From the NCBI RefSeq assembly GCF_047250385.1, contig NZ_JBLBVM010000046.1, positions 62,001-126,000 on the forward strand: DNA of 64,000 bases. The letters run 5' to 3'. A program made the translations under genes and the position numbers. A model generated the notes under the pieces. That model saw only the letters and a program-made list of their open reading frames with translations. It had not been told where the DNA came from and did not search any database. The DNA comes from Glaciecola sp047250385 (lineage in GTDB: Bacteria; Pseudomonadota; Gammaproteobacteria; Enterobacterales; Alteromonadaceae). Of this stretch, positions 26,556 to 35,525 are shown piece by piece; position 1 is the stretch's first letter, and every line of letters starts with the position of its first letter.

Positions 26556-28823
26556 TTACCGATCAGCGTTCATGACTTTAACCCAAGCACTTACGAAGTC
26601 ATTCACAAACTTCTCCTTCGATGTATCGAAAGCATATACTTCCGCTACAGCGCGCAGTTCAGAGTTTGAACCAAAGATAAGGTCAACTGACGTTGCCGTC
26701 CACTTTGTTTTACCTGTCTTGCGGTCATTGCCTTCGTACACGCCTTCTTCAGCAGACTTTTTCCAAACTGTTGACATGTCCAACAGGTTAACAAAGAAGT
26801 CATTGCTCAAAGTGCCAGGCTTAGTCGTTAGTACGCCATGTTTTGCACCTTTGTAATTGGCATCTAAAGCGCGCAAACCACCTACTAATACTGTCATTTC
26901 TGGTACAGAGAGGTTTAGTTGGTCTGCTTTATCGACTAGCATTTCCGTTGGTGATTTATAGCTACTCGAAACATCAAAATAGTTTCTAAAACCATCTGCG
27001 TTAAGCTCTAGGAGTGAAAACGAATTTACATCCGTTTGCTCTTGCGTTGCATCACCTCTACCTGCCGTGAAAGGAACATCAACTTTGTAGCCAGCATCTT
27101 GCGCTGCTTTTTCAATTGCTACGGCGCCACCAAGTACGATTAAATCGGCCAATGAGACTTTACCGCTGCCTAACCAAGAGTCATTTGCGTCGTTCTGAAT
27201 GTCCTTCAAGACTTTCATCACCTTCGCCACTTCTGCAGGGTTGTTTACAGCCCAATCCTTTTGCGGAGCTAGAGCAAGGCGTGCACCATTTGCACCACCG
27301 CGCATATCCGACTCACGATAGCTTGCTGCAGACGCCCAAGCAGTTCTGACCAATTCAGACACACTAAGTCCAGAATTGAGTATTTCGCCTTTGAGTTTTA
27401 CAAGGTCATTCGCATTAATTGTCGACTCAGTATCTTTCGAAATAGGGTCCTGCCAAATTTTAATATCTTCAGGCACTTCATTCCCTAAGAAGTTTCTTCT
27501 TGGGCCCATGTCTCTGTGAGTTAGTTTGTACCAAGCCTTAGCAAAGGCTAGCTGATACTCTTTAGGGTCTGCCAAAAAGCGTTCAGCGATTTTTCTGTAC
27601 TTAGGGTCGAATTTCAAAGCCAAATCAGCAGTCGTCATCACTGGTGGGTTAAACTTGCCTTTCACATGCGCATCCGGCACAGCTTTATGAAGAGACTCAT
27701 CAGTTGGTATCCACTGAATTGCCCCCGCAGGGCTGCGTGTTTGCTTCCACTCGAAATTAAGTAAGTTGCTAAGATACAAGGAAGTCCAGCGTGTTGGAGC
27801 TTGGGTCCACGCACCTTCTAGGCCGCTCGTTACTGTATCCTCTGAATGGCCTTTGCCACACTTGTTTTTCCAGCCTAGGCCTTGCTCTTCAGTACCTGCT
27901 GCAGCAGGTTCAGCACCTAGACAATCTTTTGGCTTGTGGGCACCGTGCATCTTTCCAAAGGTATGGCCGCCAGCTATCAAAGCAAGCGTCTCTTCATCGT
28001 TCATTGCCATGCGTTCAAATGCAACCCGTATGTTTTTCGCCGAGCCTAGAGGATCAGGAACACCTTTTGGACCTTCGGGATTCACATAAATTAAGCCCAT
28101 ATGAGTTGCACCAAGTGGACGTTGTAACTTGCCTTCACGATCTTCTCGATCACTTGCGAGCATCTCAATTTCGGGACCCCAATAGATTAAATCTGGCTCC
28201 CAATCATCAGCGCGACCGCCTGCAAAACCATAGGTGTCGAAACCCATGTTTTCAAGTGCCACATTGCCTGCGAGTACCATGAGATCAGACCAAGAAAGTG
28301 CTTCACCATATTTCATCTTAATTGGCCAAAGCAGCCTGCGGGCTTTATCTAAGTTGCCGTTGTCTGGCCAGCTATTTAATGGTTCAAATCGTTGTTGACC
28401 GCCGCCTGCACCACCGCGCCCGTCGAGAGTTCGGTAAGTTCCAGCACTGTGCCATGTCATACGAATAAAGAAAGGGCCATAGTTACCAAAATCAGCGGGC
28501 CACCAATCTTGTGATGTTGTTAGGAGTTTATCGATATCTTTTTTAGCTGCTGCTAAATCTAACTTCTTGAAGGCTTCTGCGTAATTGAAGTCTGCCCCAT
28601 AAGGGTTTGAACGAGCATCATGATCGCGCAGTGGAGACAAGTTTAGCTGTTCCGGCCACCAAAACTGGTTTGTTTTAGCTTGATTTGGCACGGCCATACC
28701 TGTTCCAACAGCCCCTTTAGGTTTGCTAATTTCAGGTGTCTCTGCAGTAACAATACCTGACATTAATAGCATACTTACTATGCTAGCAATGCGAGTTGCC
28801 GTAAAAAATGTGGTTCTTTTCAT
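26556..28823 (-). CDS. katG: Exported catalase-peroxidase
   Basis: This bifunctional heme enzyme breaks down hydrogen peroxide. The 755-residue protein has two homologous halves. The N-terminal half shows the distal MTWHSAGTYR (Trp and His) near residue 120, GLIYVNPEG (Tyr) and ERMAMNDEE (Met) of the Met-Tyr-Trp crosslink, and the proximal heme histidine in IAGGHTFGK near 290. Unlike cytoplasmic KatG, it begins with a signal peptide (IASIVSMLLMSGIVTA), so it should act in the periplasm, like the KatP type. No OxyR gene is adjacent. The Shine-Dalgarno AAGGATATAGGAA precedes the ATG. Confidence 0.97.
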   Translation of the reverse strand: MKRTTFFTATRIASIVSMLLMSGIVTAETPEISKPKGAVGTGMAVPNQAKTNQFWWPEQLNLSPLRDHDARSNPYGADFNYAEAFKKLDLAAAKKDIDKLLTTSQDWWPADFGNYGPFFIRMTWHSAGTYRTLDGRGGAGGGQQRFEPLNSWPDNGNLDKARRLLWPIKMKYGEALSWSDLMVLAGNVALENMGFDTYGFAGGRADDWEPDLIYWGPEIEMLASDREDREGKLQRPLGATHMGLIYVNPEGPKGVPDPLGSAKNIRVAFERMAMNDEETLALIAGGHTFGKMHGAHKPKDCLGAEPAAAGTEEQGLGWKNKCGKGHSEDTVTSGLEGAWTQAPTRWTSLYLSNLLNFEWKQTRSPAGAIQWIPTDESLHKAVPDAHVKGKFNPPVMTTADLALKFDPKYRKIAERFLADPKEYQLAFAKAWYKLTHRDMGPRRNFLGNEVPEDIKIWQDPISKDTESTINANDLVKLKGEILNSGLSVSELVRTAWASAASYRESDMRGGANGARLALAPQKDWAVNNPAEVAKVMKVLKDIQNDANDSWLGSGKVSLADLIVLGGAVAIEKAAQDAGYKVDVPFTAGRGDATQEQTDVNSFSLLELNADGFRNYFDVSSSYKSPTEMLVDKADQLNLSVPEMTVLVGGLRALDANYKGAKHGVLTTKPGTLSNDFFVNLLDMSTVWKKSAEEGVYEGNDRKTGKTKWTATSVDLIFGSNSELRAVAEVYAFDTSKEKFVNDFVSAWVKVMNADR

Positions 28824-29052
28824 TTCCTATATCCTTAAATAACTCAATGAATAAATTGCGAACGGCATAGGCAGCTAGGCAAGAATTTTATTTGCAAGAC
28901 TATACAGGTTCGCCATCAATACGAATTTAATAAGTTCTTCGTGTTGGTTTAAAAAGTATAGGCTCAGAATTAGGAAAATGGGTGTTAATTAAAACGATTG
29001 ATGTAATCGAAAAAGTTATTTGATGATATTTGGCTTATAGATTTCGGAAGAA

Positions 29053-29084
29053 TATGGTGCCGCTTTCATGAAAGCGGCACCATA
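29053..29084. repeat. Perfect 32-bp palindrome
   Basis: TATGGTGCCGCTTTCA is followed directly by its exact reverse complement. It lies between the small membrane protein gene (29134-29370) and katG, both on the minus strand, 229 bp upstream of katG. No T tract follows on either strand, so a simple intrinsic terminator is not clear; it could be a terminator, an RNA-stability hairpin or a protein-binding site. The rest of 28824-29133 is AT-rich and shows no other gene. Confidence 0.85.
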
Positions 29085-29133
29085 ATACAAAGAGTTTTTT
29101 GGTAGCAGAGATAATTTACCTCAGCAAACAAAC

Positions 29134-29370
29134 TTAAGGATAATAAGATCTAAATCTTGCAGCACTAATGATTGACCACAAGTGAGCGATTGCACCAACG
29201 GGCCACATAAAGATTAGTATGACGGTAGCTGACAAAGCATAGCAACCAGCCGCGACAACAAAGAAAGCTAAAGCAGCTAAAATTCTACCTTGTACTAACT
29301 GACCTAAACCGGGAATAAAAAACGAGCAAATTGCTGCAATTACGTTTCCACCTGAACCTTGTCCTGACAT
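29134..29370 (-). CDS. Small TM2-like membrane protein
   Basis: The 78-residue protein has a glycine-rich N-terminus, then ICSFFIPGLGQLVQGRIL, a motif common in small two-helix membrane proteins (FIPGLGQ followed by G or R), and two further hydrophobic helices (ALAFFVVAAGCYALSATV and ILIFMWPVGAIAHLWSI). Its function is unknown. AGGAGATTATTT precedes the ATG. It stands alone between aguB and katG on the same strand. Confidence 0.82.
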   Translation of the reverse strand: MSGQGSGGNVIAAICSFFIPGLGQLVQGRILAALAFFVVAAGCYALSATVILIFMWPVGAIAHLWSIISAARFRSYYP

Positions 29371-29550
29371 AAATAATCTCCTATTTGCTTTGTGCTGATG
29401 CTGTTAACAATTTAATGAAGTTGCTAGAAATAACATATTAGAAATAGCGGCACTAAACAAGTTAATCGAACAACTAGATTGTTAGCAGTTGTTACACGAG
29501 CCTTCAAAAATGCAATGTTTGAGGGCTATCAAGCTCAGCGCTGCAACGTG

Positions 29551-30456
29551 CTAGTCACGCCAACGCTTGGTTAAATCAGCATAGGCATCTATTCTTCGGT
29601 CTCTAAAATAAGGCCAAATTCGCTTAACGTTTTCTGTACGCTGCATATCAAGTTCAACGCTAAGGACCTGTTCTTCAGTGCTATTTGCCTGAGCAAGTAT
29701 CTCGCCTTGAGGACCGGCAATAAAGCTATGCCCCCAAAATTGTATACCTGGGTCGCCAGCAATAGGTGATGGTTCAAAGCCAACTCTATTCGCCACAATA
29801 ACAGGCACTGAGTTTGCGACAGCATGAGAACGTTGAATGGTTTGCCATGCATCTTGTTGGCGCTGTTGTTCATCGGCTGTATCGCTTTTGTCCCAGCCAA
29901 TTGCTGTTGGATAGAACAGAATATCAGCACCAGCCATAGCCATTAAACGTGCGGCTTCTGGATACCATTGATCCCAGCAAACTAAAACTCCAAGCTTGCC
30001 AACACTTGTTTGAATTGGCTCAAAGCCCATATCCCCTGGGGTGAAGTAGAATTTTTCATAAAAACCTGGGTCGTCAGGAATATGCATCTTACGGTATTTA
30101 CCTGCAATCTCAGCGCTGCGATCGAATACAACGGCTGTGTTGTGATACAAACCAGACCCACGCTTTTCAAATAATGAGGTGACTAATACGATGTTAAGTG
30201 ATGCTGCCAATTCACCAAAGTAAGCAGTGGCTTCGCCTGGGATTGGTTCAGCTAAATCGAAAGCGTCAACATCTTCCTCTTGGCAAAAATAAAGCGTGCT
30301 ATGTAGTTCTTGTAATAATATGCATTCACAACCTTCAGCTGCGAGTTCCTTTACTCTTTCTGCACTTTTAGCCCAGTTTTCAAGTTTATTGTTCGATGCG
30401 ACTGATTGTTGCACGACACCAACTTTTAGCGTCGAGACTTTAGGATTTTTGCTCAT
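29551..30456 (-). CDS. aguB: N-carbamoylputrescine amidase
   Basis: Hydrolyses N-carbamoylputrescine to putrescine, CO2 and ammonia, the second step from agmatine. The 301-residue nitrilase-fold enzyme shows the catalytic triad: Glu in LLQELHSTLYF near residue 46, Lys in KYRKMHIPDDPGFYEK near 120, and Cys in GVLVCWDQWYPEAAR near 157. FYEKFYFTPGD is a hallmark of the carbamoylputrescine amidase subgroup. Its ATG overlaps the aguA stop by 4 bp, so it is translationally coupled to agmatine deiminase. The length is as expected. Confidence 0.96.
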   Translation of the reverse strand: MSKNPKVSTLKVGVVQQSVASNNKLENWAKSAERVKELAAEGCECILLQELHSTLYFCQEEDVDAFDLAEPIPGEATAYFGELAASLNIVLVTSLFEKRGSGLYHNTAVVFDRSAEIAGKYRKMHIPDDPGFYEKFYFTPGDMGFEPIQTSVGKLGVLVCWDQWYPEAARLMAMAGADILFYPTAIGWDKSDTADEQQRQQDAWQTIQRSHAVANSVPVIVANRVGFEPSPIAGDPGIQFWGHSFIAGPQGEILAQANSTEEQVLSVELDMQRTENVKRIWPYFRDRRIDAYADLTKRWRD

Positions 30457-31520
30457 AATACATACACTCCACTTTGGGCTTGTTCGATAATTTCAGACTT
30501 TAAGGTATTGAATGGCACTTGCATTGTAATGCAATGCAAACTACCAAATTGCTGAACTAAAGGGGCACAGTTAATAGCCACTATTTTGTGGTTAGGAAAC
30601 GCCCTTTGGATGACTTCAAGAGCTTCAGCATCTTCGTCTTGTTGATAAACAGGGAACAATATCGACTTATTACATATTAAAAAATTTGCATAAGAAGCCG
30701 GCAAGCGCTCACTGTCGGTGTTGACCATGTTAGGTAATGGTAACTCATAAATAGCATGGGTCGGAAACGCTTTTTGGCACTCCATTCTCAACTTGAATAA
30801 ACCTTCAAAATGACTGTCGGCAGGGCGGTTGTAAGCACCTTGCACAACCAGACCATGCAAAGGAGTAAAGCGCACTAATGTGTCTATATGCCCATCGGTG
30901 TCATCACCTTCAAGGTGGCCGTTTGCAAACACACTAACATCTGTGGCTCCTAGCTTTTTCTGGAAAAGGCTTACATACTCATCTTCTTTGATATCACCGT
31001 TTCGTAGCGGGTTAAATAAGCACGAGTGAGTTGAAATTAGATGTTGGTTTTGGTCAATCTCAATAGCGCCGCCTTCCAAAATGGTATCGCTATATTGCAT
31101 TTCTTGTTGGCACAACTTTGCTAATACTTGTTCGTTTATTTTATTATCTTTCGATGCATCAAACTTTTGTCCCCAGCCATTGAAGCGAAAACTCACAGGC
31201 ACATTTCCCTTCGCAGATTCGCAGGTAAGAAACGCATAATCTCTTGCCCAGGTATCATTGTAATCGCAAGTGACACACAACATTTTGGCACGATAAGGCA
31301 CGAGGCTTTTGATTAAGCCTAATTCTTGTTCCCGACAAAGAAGAATAACCACAGCGCCCGCGTCATTAATTGCATTGATTAGGCTCACATAAGTGAGTTG
31401 TACTTCATCTAACCAAGGCTTCCAGTCAGTATCTGGGTTTGGCCAAGCGAGTATAACTGCCTCTTGCTCTGCCCATTCAGGCAGCAGCGTAAGGGCCGGA
31501 GTCGAGTTTGTTGAAGACAT
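30453..31520 (-). CDS. aguA: Agmatine deiminase
   Basis: Converts agmatine to N-carbamoylputrescine. The 355-residue peptidyl-arginine-deiminase-like protein carries WARDYAFLT, LEGGAIEID with the later SCLFNP, HLEGDDTDGHIDTLVRF with the catalytic His and Asp near residues 210-222, and the nucleophilic Cys in SLHCITMQVPF near 339. It opens with LLPEWAEQEAVILAWPN, also typical. With aguB it completes agmatine breakdown to putrescine. The TonB receptor gene lies 58 bp upstream on the same strand. Confidence 0.96.
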   Translation of the reverse strand: MSSTNSTPALTLLPEWAEQEAVILAWPNPDTDWKPWLDEVQLTYVSLINAINDAGAVVILLCREQELGLIKSLVPYRAKMLCVTCDYNDTWARDYAFLTCESAKGNVPVSFRFNGWGQKFDASKDNKINEQVLAKLCQQEMQYSDTILEGGAIEIDQNQHLISTHSCLFNPLRNGDIKEDEYVSLFQKKLGATDVSVFANGHLEGDDTDGHIDTLVRFTPLHGLVVQGAYNRPADSHFEGLFKLRMECQKAFPTHAIYELPLPNMVNTDSERLPASYANFLICNKSILFPVYQQDEDAEALEVIQRAFPNHKIVAINCAPLVQQFGSLHCITMQVPFNTLKSEIIEQAQSGVYVL

Positions 31521-31578
31521 ATTTGGCTGGTTTCCTAAGCAAAACTAGCATCTATTAATAAAGTGTGGATTATAGCGA

Positions 31579-33771
31579 TTATTGCGCCCATTGCCACGTT
31601 GCTGTTAAGAAAATTCGACGTGGTTGCCCAACAAAATACCGATAGTTACCAAAGCCGAAATCCGCGCGTTCAGCATAATCCTCATTTAATATGTTGAAGA
31701 TATTCATATTAAGTTTTAAACGCTTTGAATAATCATATCTGAAACTCAGGTCCCATAGGCTATGGCCTGAATATTCTGCGGTATTTTCAGGGTTTACAAA
31801 GTAATTTCCTAAACGTTGAAATGACAATTCGGCTAACACGGATGAGTTTATTTTCCATGCTAATTGCATCGTTCCCATAAATTCAGGCGCGGTGTCGATT
31901 TCATTGCCTTTAATGCTAGTGCGAGAAAGTGTTAAGTCATTGGTGTATTCATGCTTTGCATAACTCAGATTAGTACTAAGCGAAATCTGATTGTTTAGCT
32001 TGTACAAACCGCTTAACTCAATACCTTTATGGCGGGTTTCACCGTTCGATACATTTTGCCTATCACTATCTTGAAAGATGAAGTTTGATTTTTCTTGCAT
32101 GAATACGGCGGCATTCAGGTTTATCGCATCTGTGTATAAATGCCACCCTAATTCGATAGCATCCATTCTTTCTTCATCAAGTTCACTAATCACCTGCTCG
32201 TTTTGTAGGCGAAATAACTCAGTTGCTTGAGGTGCTCTAAAACCCTGACTAATTTTTGCGTAAACGGACTGCTCATTAGTGGTTGCATACAGTGCAGAAA
32301 GAGTAGGGGAGAATACGGTGAAGTTAACATTCTGATCCGCAGGGCGCGTGAACCTGCAGTTTTCAACTGTTGAGGCGCAGGCATTGCCATCGCTGAGTAA
32401 GTTGTCGTAATCGTAAGCAATGTATTCAAGGCGGCCGCCAGCGCTAAGTTGAAGCGCTCCTGATTGCCATTGCATCTGTGAATACGCACCAATTTGAGTG
32501 GCATTAACATCATAATCGTAGTGAGTTCCTGCAGGGATACTCGGTGAGAAATCCTGTGCTTGGGTTTCTCTTAAATTTGCTCGAGTGAAATCGGTATCTA
32601 AACCACTAGTGAAGGTGAAATCGCCATTAACAATGCGATGCTGAGCTTGCAAACCTAAGCTCGTCGCACTGTTTTCTTCTAATGCTTTCCAAGGCAAATA
32701 GTGTTGTAAGAAAGCCATTTCATTCCAACGCAAGTAAGGAGTGATGGTAATTGCACCAGACTCAGTGTCGCGACTAAATGAAGAATAGGCACGTAATGAT
32801 TTTGCATCTCTAAAAGCCTCAGGGTTTGGATTTGAGCGACGAATTTCTGGGTCTTTATATACTTCAAAGCCTTGCACAAACCCCGCAGTTTCTTGATTCA
32901 AGTTTGCTAAATCTAATACGGTTTTATTATTCCACGCATTGCCATTATGTTGGTAGATTGCCGTTAATTTTTGTTGGTCATAGCCGCTTTGCGATTGGTA
33001 GCCATTGTTCTGAGTGACATTTGTGAACAAAGCAAAGGCCGAATCACCTTGTTGTGAGCGTAATCCAAGACTTGTCTTCACATGATCATCACGCCCAATA
33101 CGCAGGCCAGCATAATTATTTTTGTTAGCGCTTGCGTTAGAATTTGTGTTAGCGCTTGCGTTAGAAAATGCATCGAGTGTTCTAATATTAATAACGCCGT
33201 GAACTGCATTGCTTCCGTACAGTGTGCTTGCAGGGCCTCGCAATACTTCGATACTTTCAGCTTGTTCTGAATTGGCATCAAACAATTGGTTGGTGTTGCA
33301 AAAGCCAGGTGCGCGCAAAGAAATCCCATCTAGCGCCATGAAGAATGCGCCACACGCGCCAGCACCGGTTAAAACTGGGGAACGAATTGCACTTAAGTGT
33401 TCTTGTCCGTTACCGCGGCTAATCCAAGTACCGGAAATCCGAGCTAAAGCCTGATTGATATGCTGGTGGTCAATGAGGTCGAGAGTACTACGATCAACTG
33501 CATCGACCGCTGCTGCCGTGTAAAGAATAGTTGATTGTGCTCTGTTGGCGGTAACAACAATGCGCTCTATTTGGCTATTCGAGCCTGATTTTGGGCTGAC
33601 GTTTTCTTTATCTTGCGCTTGAGAAGCAGTCGCGTTCTGACTGAGTAGGATGCCTGCAAATGTGAATAAAATGAAGCGCGATACAAACATTGTCTTCTTA
33701 AAATGTTTATTGCTTTCATTCATAAAAATAGGTGATTTAGAGCTTAGGTCTTGACGACAGTAAAAATGCAT
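31579..33771 (-). CDS. TonB-dependent outer membrane receptor
   Basis: The 730-residue protein has a signal region ending NATASQA after an unusually long N-terminal part, then the plug start IERIVVTANRAQS (TonB box-like), LRGPASTLYGSNAVHGVINI, and a barrel ending RIFLTATWQWAQ. The start at 33771 is supported by AGGA six bases upstream; ATGs at 33723 and 33690 are alternatives with shorter signal peptides. The stretch after the plug (SNASANTNSNASANKNN) is low-complexity, encoded by repeats at about 33126-33175. Gaps of 56 bp to folM and 58 bp to aguA on the same strand suggest one transcript. The ligand is unknown; position does not prove a polyamine link. Confidence 0.9.
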   Translation of the reverse strand: MHFYCRQDLSSKSPIFMNESNKHFKKTMFVSRFILFTFAGILLSQNATASQAQDKENVSPKSGSNSQIERIVVTANRAQSTILYTAAAVDAVDRSTLDLIDHQHINQALARISGTWISRGNGQEHLSAIRSPVLTGAGACGAFFMALDGISLRAPGFCNTNQLFDANSEQAESIEVLRGPASTLYGSNAVHGVINIRTLDAFSNASANTNSNASANKNNYAGLRIGRDDHVKTSLGLRSQQGDSAFALFTNVTQNNGYQSQSGYDQQKLTAIYQHNGNAWNNKTVLDLANLNQETAGFVQGFEVYKDPEIRRSNPNPEAFRDAKSLRAYSSFSRDTESGAITITPYLRWNEMAFLQHYLPWKALEENSATSLGLQAQHRIVNGDFTFTSGLDTDFTRANLRETQAQDFSPSIPAGTHYDYDVNATQIGAYSQMQWQSGALQLSAGGRLEYIAYDYDNLLSDGNACASTVENCRFTRPADQNVNFTVFSPTLSALYATTNEQSVYAKISQGFRAPQATELFRLQNEQVISELDEERMDAIELGWHLYTDAINLNAAVFMQEKSNFIFQDSDRQNVSNGETRHKGIELSGLYKLNNQISLSTNLSYAKHEYTNDLTLSRTSIKGNEIDTAPEFMGTMQLAWKINSSVLAELSFQRLGNYFVNPENTAEYSGHSLWDLSFRYDYSKRLKLNMNIFNILNEDYAERADFGFGNYRYFVGQPRRIFLTATWQWAQ

Positions 33772-33827
33772 TATGATCCTGTAAATTAATTATGTAACTA
33801 GTCAAAATGGAAGCGAAGAGGGAGGCC

Positions 33828-34535
33828 TTACTTCAAGTGCCGCCCGCCATCTAAGTGGAGCGTTTGTCCGGTCATATATTCGCTACTCAATAAGTAATTG
33901 ACTGCTTTCACAGCCTCTTGTGGACCCGGACAAATTTCTAACAATGATTTCTTGAGAGCTTTAGCGCGGTATGCCGGGGAATCGTGATCGTTGAACATTA
34001 CTAATGCTGGGGCAATGCTATTTACTTTAACCTTGGGAGCTAACAAAGCACTGAACGACAGCGTAAGGTTATGCAGTGCTGCTTTACTAGCCGCATAAGC
34101 AATGTGCTTTTTACTGCCTTTGAGTTGCACAAAGTCAGTCATGTGAATGATATCGCTGACTACATTATTCGAAGACAACATGTTTTGAAATGCCAGATTT
34201 AGCTGATATGGAGCATTAGCATGTACTTGCATCATTTTTTGAAACAACAGATTGTAATCATTAGCATCTGCTTCCTGATCCCAATCTGAGGCGTTGTGGA
34301 TGACAGCTCGCAGGTGTTTGGTATAACTTTTCACATCAGATATCAGTGATGAGATACCTTCTTGAGTCGCAAAATCGGCCTGAATTGTAACTGCACCTAA
34401 GGCTTTTAATTCATCAACTGCTGGCTTTTTCGTTCGGTATGTTATAATCACTTTATGCTGCTGAGCTAATAAGTCTTTTGCGATTGCCAAGCCAAGGCGT
34501 TGGGCGCCACCTGTAATAAGTATGGGTGAAGTCAT
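33828..34535 (-). CDS. folM: Dihydromonapterin reductase, FolM-like short-chain dehydrogenase
   Basis: The 235-residue Rossmann-fold protein has the glycine motif ITGGAQRLGLAIA, VIHNASDW in place of the usual NNAG, the catalytic Tyr-Lys pair in AYAASKAAL near residue 148, and a C-terminal TGQTLHLDGGRHL. The HNAS and LDGGRHL patterns mark FolM, which reduces dihydromonapterin (and weakly dihydrofolate) with NADPH. It is divergent from folE, a pairing known in Gammaproteobacteria, which supports a role in tetrahydromonapterin or folate synthesis. The start is by convention; the Shine-Dalgarno AAGGATTAGGCTCTTTC is modest. Confidence 0.88.
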   Translation of the reverse strand: MTSPILITGGAQRLGLAIAKDLLAQQHKVIITYRTKKPAVDELKALGAVTIQADFATQEGISSLISDVKSYTKHLRAVIHNASDWDQEADANDYNLLFQKMMQVHANAPYQLNLAFQNMLSSNNVVSDIIHMTDFVQLKGSKKHIAYAASKAALHNLTLSFSALLAPKVKVNSIAPALVMFNDHDSPAYRAKALKKSLLEICPGPQEAVKAVNYLLSSEYMTGQTLHLDGGRHLK

Positions 34536-34728
34536 GAAAGAGCCTAATCCTTGTTATTTGTTGGGTTACTAGGTCAGTAAAACGTTGTTAAGAGCATATA
34601 CGTTGCGTTTCTTAAATTCGAACAAAAAAAGTAATATTGTGAAAAATTTAAGAGTTAGCGTTATAAAAGTAAACCTTTATGACAATTCAGCACGTATATG
34701 AATTTATATAATTACACCGGAAGACCAA

Positions 34729-35415
34729 ATGTTAGCACATGAAGCTATAAAAATTCGCGAAGCCGCTGAGCCTAAAATCTCAGCTGAAGCGACTATTGTC
34801 CGACGAGCATTGGAAGCCAAAGGCCTTGAAACGCCTATGGTCGAAAACGCATTAAGCAACGAAGAAAAACGAATTAAAATTCAGGCAGCGATGCGTGAGG
34901 TTATGGAGACTCTTGGGCTTGATTTGCAAGATGACAGTCTGCAAGACACGCCTCAACGTATTGCAAAAATGTATGTGAATGAGATTTTCTCTGGTTTAGA
35001 TTACCGAGCATTTCCGAAAATCACTCAAATTGAAAACAAGATGAAAATCGACCAGCCTGTGCAGGTGACTGACATCAGTTTAACTAGCACCTGCGAGCAT
35101 CATTTTGTCACAATTGATGGCACAGCGACGGTTTCGTATATTCCGAAAAATACCGTTCTTGGCTTGTCTAAGATCAATCGTTTAGTAGGATTCTTTGCAC
35201 AACGCCCGCAGGTTCAAGAGCGTTTGACCCAGCAAGTAATGGTGGCTATTCAGGCCTTAACAGGTACTGACGATGTTGCAGTAAGTATTAATGCGACGCA
35301 TTATTGTGTGAAGGCTCGAGGCATTCGTGATAGCCAATCTTACACAAAAACGAGTTCACTCGGTGGAGCGTTTAGCAACAATCCAGATTTGCGAAGAGAG
35401 TTTTACCAGCTTTGA
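34729..35415 (+). CDS. folE: GTP cyclohydrolase I
   Basis: Converts GTP to 7,8-dihydroneopterin triphosphate, the first step of folate and pterin synthesis. The 228-residue protein closely follows E. coli FolE (222): ALEAKGLETPM, TPQRIAKMYVNEIFSGLDY, the zinc and catalytic site in TSTCEHHFVTIDG (Cys and His near 121-124), GLSKINRLV, FAQRPQVQERLTQQ, and HYCVKARGIRD with the second zinc Cys near 193. All catalytic residues are intact. GGAAGACC precedes the ATG. It is divergent from folM and followed by a terminator. Confidence 0.97.
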   Translation: MLAHEAIKIREAAEPKISAEATIVRRALEAKGLETPMVENALSNEEKRIKIQAAMREVMETLGLDLQDDSLQDTPQRIAKMYVNEIFSGLDYRAFPKITQIENKMKIDQPVQVTDISLTSTCEHHFVTIDGTATVSYIPKNTVLGLSKINRLVGFFAQRPQVQERLTQQVMVAIQALTGTDDVAVSINATHYCVKARGIRDSQSYTKTSSLGGAFSNNPDLRREFYQL

Positions 35416-35452
35416 TTTTACGAGCTTTAAACTCAGAAGATTAAAAATTTAG

Positions 35453-35489
35453 AAACCCCAAGTTGAATAAGCTTGGGGTTTTGTTTTTT
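35453..35489 (+). terminator. Intrinsic terminator after folE
   Basis: A perfect 10-bp stem (AAACCCCAAG pairing with CTTGGGGTTT, 9-base loop) is followed by TGTTTTTT, 38 bp after the folE stop. Confidence 0.92.
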
Positions 35490-35525
35490 CTGGCGTTTAT
35501 TTTTATGCCTACTTCACTAAATGAC

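Noticed and set aside
27766..28282. Two long plus-strand ORFs opposite katG
   Set aside because: They are shadows of a highly conserved gene with no ribosome site or recognisable motifs.
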